Below are positions 59,375 to 64,000 of a stretch of DNA of 64,000 nt, piece after piece. Position 1 is the stretch's first letter, and each line of letters starts with the position of its first letter. The translations under genes were made by a program, and so were the position numbers. This DNA is from Halobaculum saliterrae (GTDB lineage: Archaea; Halobacteriota; Halobacteria; Halobacteriales; Haloferacaceae). The DNA lies in the NCBI RefSeq assembly GCF_009831625.1, contig NZ_WUUS01000005.1:62001-126000 (forward strand), in the 5' to 3' direction. Under the pieces are notes generated by a model, which saw nothing but the letters and a program-made list of their open reading frames with translations, was not told where the DNA came from and did not search any database.

Positions 59375-60040
59375 TGCGATCGAGCGGATACCACCCGCGG
59401 TAATTGTAATAAAGAGTGTACCCGAGAGCGCTCGGTGGTAGACCCGCGTTGGATCCGGTGTGGCCGTCCATACCGGGCCGGCGTCGCGTGGGTTCGCTTA
59501 CTGCTTGTTCGGTCGGGTGCCACCGTCGTCCTGTGCGAGGACGGTCACGGAAACCGCGCTGTCCTCACCGGTTACCCGCGGGTCCGAATCGACGTCGATC
59601 GCCGGTGGAACATCCATGGTAGGACGTGATTGCTTGGACGTAGTGTGCAGTTATTTGAAGACGTCGGTCCTGATAAATCGACCGTACAGCGACCGGCAAG
59701 CGGTAGTTGTCGGGATCAGTTGCAGCCTACTGTCTGGGGATCCGGTCTTTGACGCCGGCTCATCGCGACGATCGGTGACGACGAGAGGTGGGATGCGATA
59801 CTCACCGGCGTCGAGACCTCGAATATCGGGACCCCGATCCTGCGCGCATCCTCGGGGCGAAACACGATTCTCGGGAAGGATACCCCATCGAATACCCCTC
59901 ACCCAGCGTGCTCATAGACAACGCCTGACCGATAACCCGATCCGTACCGTGTACGCAGCACGACCTTCCACCCCCTCGATCGACGGTGCACCCGACGAGC
60001 TAACGAGTGTCGCACCCGCTCGCTGACGATATGCGGCCCC
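59375..60040. other. Intergenic region with unusual composition
   Basis: 666 bases without a supported gene. It is richer in A/T than its neighbours, especially 59630-59720 and 59860-60000. A 188-codon open frame (59460-60026) exists on the plus strand but is basic, Arg/Ser-rich and Cys-containing, not like a haloarchaeal protein. Degenerate gene, regulatory RNA or plain spacer are all possible. Confidence 0.4.
59407..59413 (-). promoter_or_regulatory. TATA-like element of the PRC-barrel gene
   Basis: Minus-strand TTTATTA, 33-39 bases before the ATG at 59374, in an A/T-rich run of about 15 bases. Confidence 0.45.
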
Positions 60041-60901
60041 TCAGTCCGCGACCGCCTCGTCGCCCGCGGCGACGACGCCGGCGTCGCGCACCCACAGGTC
60101 GCCGAACAGGTCGTCCTGCTCCAGCGTGATCTCCCCGCGATGTGCGAGGAACAGCAGCGCGAGGTACGTCATCACGGCGGTGCTTCCCACGTCCGAGACC
60201 TCCCGGAACAGCACCTCGTTGCGTCCGCGCTCGTACTGCGGGCGCAGTCTCGTGCGCACGTCCTCGATGACCGCCTCGATGTCCTCCTCGTGTGCCGTCC
60301 CCGTCACGTCGTCCTCGCCGGGCTCGCCCTCGCGGCGGAGGTCGTCGGCGCCGTGGTACTCCAGCGTCTGCGTCCCGCGAGAGAACCCCCGCGGCGACTC
60401 GCTGGTGTCGTACTCGCGCGACTCCTTCCACCGAGTCTCCCGCTCGGCCTCCCGAAGCTCTCGGACCAACTCGTCGAGAGTCTCGGGCGACCCGCGGGTG
60501 CTCTTGCGCTCCAGTCGCCGGTCCATCTCGTCCTCCAGCGCGTTCACGGGGTCGAAGCCGTCGTCGATCGGGGCGTCGTCGACCATCCCGGCGTCCCCCT
60601 CGAACGCGCGCTCCCACGGTTCGAGGTCGTCCTCGGGGTCGTCTTCGTCGTCGGCCGCGAGCATGTCGTCGGACTTCATTCGCAGGAGGACGCTCGCGTA
60701 GAACAGCGCGCGTCCCCCGGTCCGGAGGTCGGCCTCGTCGAGTCGCTCGAGGAACGCGTCGGTCACCTCGACCACGTCGATGTCCCACGGGTCGATCTCG
60801 CCCTCCTCGGCGAGGCTGACGAGCACCTCGACGGGCTCGACCTCGTCGTCGTCGGTCCCGTCGGACGGGGCCGGAACGGGGTCGCCCGGCGCCTCAATCA
60901 T
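60041..60901 (-). CDS. scpA: Segregation and condensation protein A
   Basis: 286 residues of the kleisin family. The N-terminal part has VEPVEVLVSLAEEGEIDPWDIDVVEVTDAFLERL (about 20-53), the conserved helix that binds the SMC neck, and TGGRALFYASVLLRMKSDDML. The acidic linker (about 80-130) is longer than in bacteria. The C-terminal winged helix (DVGSTAVMTYLALLFLAHRGEITLEQDDLFGDLWV) binds the SMC head. ScpB is not seen. The start overlaps the smc stop by eight bases. Confidence 0.93.
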   Translation of the reverse strand: MIEAPGDPVPAPSDGTDDDEVEPVEVLVSLAEEGEIDPWDIDVVEVTDAFLERLDEADLRTGGRALFYASVLLRMKSDDMLAADDEDDPEDDLEPWERAFEGDAGMVDDAPIDDGFDPVNALEDEMDRRLERKSTRGSPETLDELVRELREAERETRWKESREYDTSESPRGFSRGTQTLEYHGADDLRREGEPGEDDVTGTAHEEDIEAVIEDVRTRLRPQYERGRNEVLFREVSDVGSTAVMTYLALLFLAHRGEITLEQDDLFGDLWVRDAGVVAAGDEAVAD

Positions 60902-63900
60902 CCGCCTGCACCTCCGGCACCGGCTCGCCGTCGTCGCCGAGTTGGATCCCCGTCACCGCCGAGACGTTGTCCGACTGCATCGTCACGCCGATGGCCCGCT
61001 CGGAGCGCTCCAACAGCGCCGAGCGGTGGCTGACGACGACGAACTGTGCCTCGCCCGCGAGGTCGTGGACCATCTCGCCGACGCGCTCGGCGTTGACCGC
61101 GTCGAGGAACGCGTCGACCTCGTCGAGCGCGTAGAACGGCGCGGGGTTGTGCCGTTGGATGGCGAAGATGAACGCGAGCGCCGTCAGCGACTTCTCGCCG
61201 CCGGACATCGCGTCGAGGCGCTGGACCGGCTTGTCCGCCGGCTGCGCCTTCATCGTCAGCCCGCCCTCGAAGGGGTCCTCGGGGTCCTCCAGCACCAACT
61301 CGCCGGTCCCGGCGGAGAGCCGCTGGAAGATCTCGGTGAACTGCTCGTCGATCGCCTCGAAGGCGTCCATGAACGTCGCCCGCTTCTGTGACTCGAACCG
61401 ATCGATGCGCTCCTCGATCGCCTCGCGCTCCTCGACGAGCACGTCGCGGCGCTCCTGAAGGTCCTCCAGGTCCGCCTGCACGTCGTCGTACTCGTCGATC
61501 GCGAGCATGTTGACCGGCTCCAGTTCCTCCATTTCCCCGGACAGCCGATCGATCTCGGACTCGACGGTGTCGTGGTCCGGGATCGCCTCGGGGTCGTAGC
61601 TGCCGACCTGCTCCTCCAGCGAGTCGATCTCCCACTCCAGCCGCTCCGCTGTCTCGCGCAGCGACTCAAGCTTCGAGACGACGCGCTCGACCTCGCTCTC
61701 CTGATCGTCGCGCTCGGCCTTCGCCTCGTGGAACGACTCCTTGACGGACTCGCGCTCCTCCTTGAGGTCCGCGAGCTCGTCCTCCAGCTCGGCGATGGCG
61801 TCCCGCTTCTCCTCCAGCGACGCCTCCTTCTCGTCGATCCGTTCCTCGAACTCGTCGATCCGCTCCTCGGCGTCCGCCTTCTTCGACTGCGCCTCCTCGA
61901 CGGTCTCGTGGAGGTCGTCGACGGCGTCCTCCGCGTACTGCTTCTCCAACTGGAGCTGGTTCAGCTCGCCGTCGAGGTCGTCCATCCGGTCCTCGAGGTC
62001 GTCGATCTCCGCCCGGATCTCGTCGGCTCGCGCCGACAGCTCCGGGATCTTCGAGTCGGCCAACTCGGCCTCCAGCTCCTCGATATCCGCCTCGATGGTC
62101 TCGATCTCCTCGTCGGCCGTCTCGATCTCGTCGTCGAGGGCCGTCATCTCCTCGTCGACGGACTCGCGCTCCTCGCGCAGCTCATCGAGGCGCTCCTCCA
62201 ACTCGCCGATCCGTCCCTCCTTCTCCTCGAGCTTCTCCTCGGCGCGCTCGATGTCGGACTCGATGTCGCGCACCTTCTCGGCGGCGTCGGAGGCTCGCGA
62301 GCGGGCGTCCTCCAGATCGTCGTCGACGTCGGCGATCTCCGCTTTGATCCGCTGGCGCTCGTCCTCTAGGTCGTGGATCTCCTCGGCGACGCGCTCCAGC
62401 TTCCCCTTCCCGGACTTCGAGAAGGAGTACCGGGAGCCGCCGCCCGAGCCGCCGGTCATCGCGCCGGACTTCTCCACGAGGTCGCCGTCCAGCGTCACCA
62501 TCCGGTAATTACCCATGAGGTGCCGGGCGGTGTCCATGTCCTCGACGACGAGCGTCGACCCGAGCACGTACGAGAAGATACCCTCGTACTCGGAGTCGTA
62601 GTCGACGAGGTTTCGCGCGAAGTCGACGACGCCGGGGTCGTTCGGCAGCGACGGGAGCCCGCGCTCGTCCATCTCCGTGATCGGGAGGAACGTCGCACGT
62701 CCGGCGTTACGCTGCTTCAGGTAGTCGATGCAGTCGGAGCCGACGCCGTCGTCATCGACGACCACGTTCGCGAGCCGGCCGCCGGCGGCGGTCTCACACG
62801 CCTTCGCGTACTCGCCGGGCACCGACGCGAGTTCGCCCACGGGTCCGTGGACCCCCGAGAACTCCGCGTTCGTCACCGTCGTCACGGCGCGGGGCCAGGA
62901 GGTGTCGCCGGAGTCGCCGGCTCGAGCCTCCAGCTTGGAGTACTCCTGTTGCTTCTCGCGGATCTCCTCCTCGACCCCGTCGAGTTCCTCCTGGAACTCC
63001 TCCCGCTCGGCGCGGAGGTCCTCGATAACGCCGTCGATGTTGGCCTTGTTCTTCTCGGCCTTGTCGAGCTCGGAGTGGAGGTTCGACACGCGCTCGTTCA
63101 GCTCCGGGATCGCCTCACGCGTCTCCTGCAGCTCGTCCTCTACGTCGCCGATCTCGTTCGAGCGCCGGCGAGCGTCGTCGAGCAGGCGGTCCTTCTCGCG
63201 CTGGAGTTCGTTCTTCTCGGAGCGCAGCTCCTCCAGCGACTCCTTCCTGTCGGCCAGCTCGGCCTTCAGCTCGTCGAACTCGGTGTCGACGCTGTCGATC
63301 TCGGCCTGAACGTCCGCCAGCTCGGTCTGCTTCGATTTGAGCGTCGACTTCAGGTTCGCCTTCTCGACTTTCGTCTCGCGGATCTCCGAGTCGAACTCCT
63401 CGATCTCCTCGCTCTTCTTGTCGATGGCGACGAAGGCGTCGCGCCGCTCGGTCTCGGCCTCCTCGATGCGCTCGCGCTGGTTCTCGATCTTCCCCTCGAG
63501 CCGGGAGACGTCGCCCTTGATCTCCTCGATCTCCGCCTTGATGGCGATCTGCTCGTCCTCGCCCTTGCGCTCGATCTCGCGGTTGATCTCGTCGAGGTCG
63601 TCCTCCAGATCGTCGACGCGGGCCTGTCGCTCGTCGAGTTCCGCGCGGATGTCCTCGAGTTCCTCCTCGCGGGACTCCATCGACTCGCGGGTGCCGGCGA
63701 GGTCCTCCCGCTTGTCCTCCAGTTCGGCGGCCTTCAGGTAGCCCTCGTACTCCTGCTTCTCGTCGCGGAGGTCCTGATACTGGAGGGCCGTCTCGCGCTC
63801 GTCCGCGAGCTGGTCGAGGCGGTCCTCCTTCTCCTCGATGCGGAGGTCGGCCTCGTCGATGCGCTCCTCGACCGTCTCCAGCTCCCCGAAGGCGTCCTCC

Positions 63901-64000
63901 TTCTTGGCGTCGAACTCGGCGACGCCGGCGATCTCGTCGACGATCCCCCGGCGCTCGTGGGGCGTCATGTTGATGATGTCGGTCACGTCGCCCTGCATGA
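60894..64000 (-). CDS. smc: Chromosome segregation SMC ATPase (partial, N-terminus outside window)
   Basis: At least 1035 residues, continuing past the right edge. The first visible part, MQGDVTDIINMTPHERRGIVDEIAGVAEFD, lies after the missing Walker A, about residue 150 of the full protein. Long coiled coils rich in Glu, Arg, Asp and Lys flank a hinge near 365-500 (GVHGPVGEL, VVVDDDGVGSDCIDYL, FLPITEM). The C-terminal head has the ABC signature MSGGEKSLTALAF (about 931), Walker B FYALDEVDAFLD and the D-loop. With ScpA it forms the condensin that folds the chromosome. Met at 63998 is internal, not the start. Confidence 0.95.
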   Translation of the reverse strand, partial: MQGDVTDIINMTPHERRGIVDEIAGVAEFDAKKEDAFGELETVEERIDEADLRIEEKEDRLDQLADERETALQYQDLRDEKQEYEGYLKAAELEDKREDLAGTRESMESREEELEDIRAELDERQARVDDLEDDLDEINREIERKGEDEQIAIKAEIEEIKGDVSRLEGKIENQRERIEEAETERRDAFVAIDKKSEEIEEFDSEIRETKVEKANLKSTLKSKQTELADVQAEIDSVDTEFDELKAELADRKESLEELRSEKNELQREKDRLLDDARRRSNEIGDVEDELQETREAIPELNERVSNLHSELDKAEKNKANIDGVIEDLRAEREEFQEELDGVEEEIREKQQEYSKLEARAGDSGDTSWPRAVTTVTNAEFSGVHGPVGELASVPGEYAKACETAAGGRLANVVVDDDGVGSDCIDYLKQRNAGRATFLPITEMDERGLPSLPNDPGVVDFARNLVDYDSEYEGIFSYVLGSTLVVEDMDTARHLMGNYRMVTLDGDLVEKSGAMTGGSGGGSRYSFSKSGKGKLERVAEEIHDLEDERQRIKAEIADVDDDLEDARSRASDAAEKVRDIESDIERAEEKLEEKEGRIGELEERLDELREERESVDEEMTALDDEIETADEEIETIEADIEELEAELADSKIPELSARADEIRAEIDDLEDRMDDLDGELNQLQLEKQYAEDAVDDLHETVEEAQSKKADAEERIDEFEERIDEKEASLEEKRDAIAELEDELADLKEERESVKESFHEAKAERDDQESEVERVVSKLESLRETAERLEWEIDSLEEQVGSYDPEAIPDHDTVESEIDRLSGEMEELEPVNMLAIDEYDDVQADLEDLQERRDVLVEEREAIEERIDRFESQKRATFMDAFEAIDEQFTEIFQRLSAGTGELVLEDPEDPFEGGLTMKAQPADKPVQRLDAMSGGEKSLTALAFIFAIQRHNPAPFYALDEVDAFLDAVNAERVGEMVHDLAGEAQFVVVSHRSALLERSERAIGVTMQSDNVSAVTGIQLGDDGEPVPEVQADD

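Noticed and set aside
59460-60026. 188-codon plus-strand frame before scpA
   Set aside because: It is Arg/Ser/Cys-rich with no domain, and lacks haloarchaeal composition. It may be a remnant, but I cannot support a gene.
63996-63998. Start codon for smc at 63998
   Set aside because: The segment around it matches an internal part of SMC, and Walker A is missing. The true start must lie outside the window.
1-64000. tRNA, rRNA, CRISPR, insertion sequences, prophage
   Set aside because: I looked for cloverleaf-like sequences in the intergenic gaps, spaced repeats, transposase motifs and phage genes, and saw none. A covariance or HMM search would be needed to exclude small RNA genes.

Overview
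The window is GC-rich chromosomal DNA from a halophilic archaeon of the class Halobacteria. The evidence is a strong G/C third-position bias, very acidic proteins (Asp/Glu-rich with few Lys), TATA elements placed 24-32 bases before start codons as expected for leaderless transcripts, and archaeal gene sets: proteasome alpha subunit, RNase P proteins Pop5 and Rpp30, GfcR, GYD and PRC-barrel proteins, and an SMC-ScpA pair. The genus cannot be fixed from this sequence alone. Coding density is high, and I see no rRNA, tRNA, CRISPR array, insertion sequence or prophage.

Layout. Positions 1-6131 hold the end of an AEC transporter, a GAF histidine kinase, an ABC exporter, a GYD protein, a small FAD oxidoreductase and CoaBC. 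Positions 6284-14348 are one long Mrp/Mnh cation:proton antiporter operon (E-F-G-MbhD/E-like-B-C-D-D-A/D-like). Next come hpt, small membrane proteins, and on the minus strand a five-gene peptide ABC transporter (24438-17708) that runs into three small membrane or secreted protein genes. Positions 24689-32426 are mixed: DJ-1/PfpI, a zinc-ribbon HTH protein, an NDP-sugar pyrophosphorylase, a Dph6-like ATPase, a CysH/CysD-like PP-loop protein, a glutaredoxin, and the glucose catabolism pair gdh-gfcR. Positions 32902-38173 are an information-processing and folate cluster (FolC-FolP fusion, Rpp30, methyltransferase, Pop5, PsmA). A second histidine kinase, the divergent purine pair purN-AICARFT/purB, a Rieske protein, a regulator and a TANGO2-like protein follow.

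Positions 50642-44598 are a tight lysine/diaminopimelate operon, dapA-dapB-dapD-lysA-dapF-dapE, which covers the succinylase pathway except the aminotransferase. Upstream lies a third histidine kinase. The right arm has a zinc-ribbon HTH protein, a phosphoribosyltransferase, a second AEC transporter, a MATE exporter, a Nudix protein, a divergent SAM-salvage pair (deaminase and MTA phosphorylase), a PRC-barrel protein, a 0.67-kb non-coding stretch, and scpA-smc, with smc running off the right edge.

Most of the content is core haloarchaeal metabolism, and I did not find a clear mobile or defence system. The observations I rate highest are: a possible 28-codon leader ORF with two AAA lysine codons behind a good promoter upstream of the lysine operon; a 50-bp duplicated tail of the dph6-like gene; a third large Mrp subunit that has lost the conserved membrane lysine; an MrpE with a stress-protein-like N-terminal extension; an OppF whose C-terminal cysteine motif is split by a long insertion; and a TrmB-like site in front of gdh.
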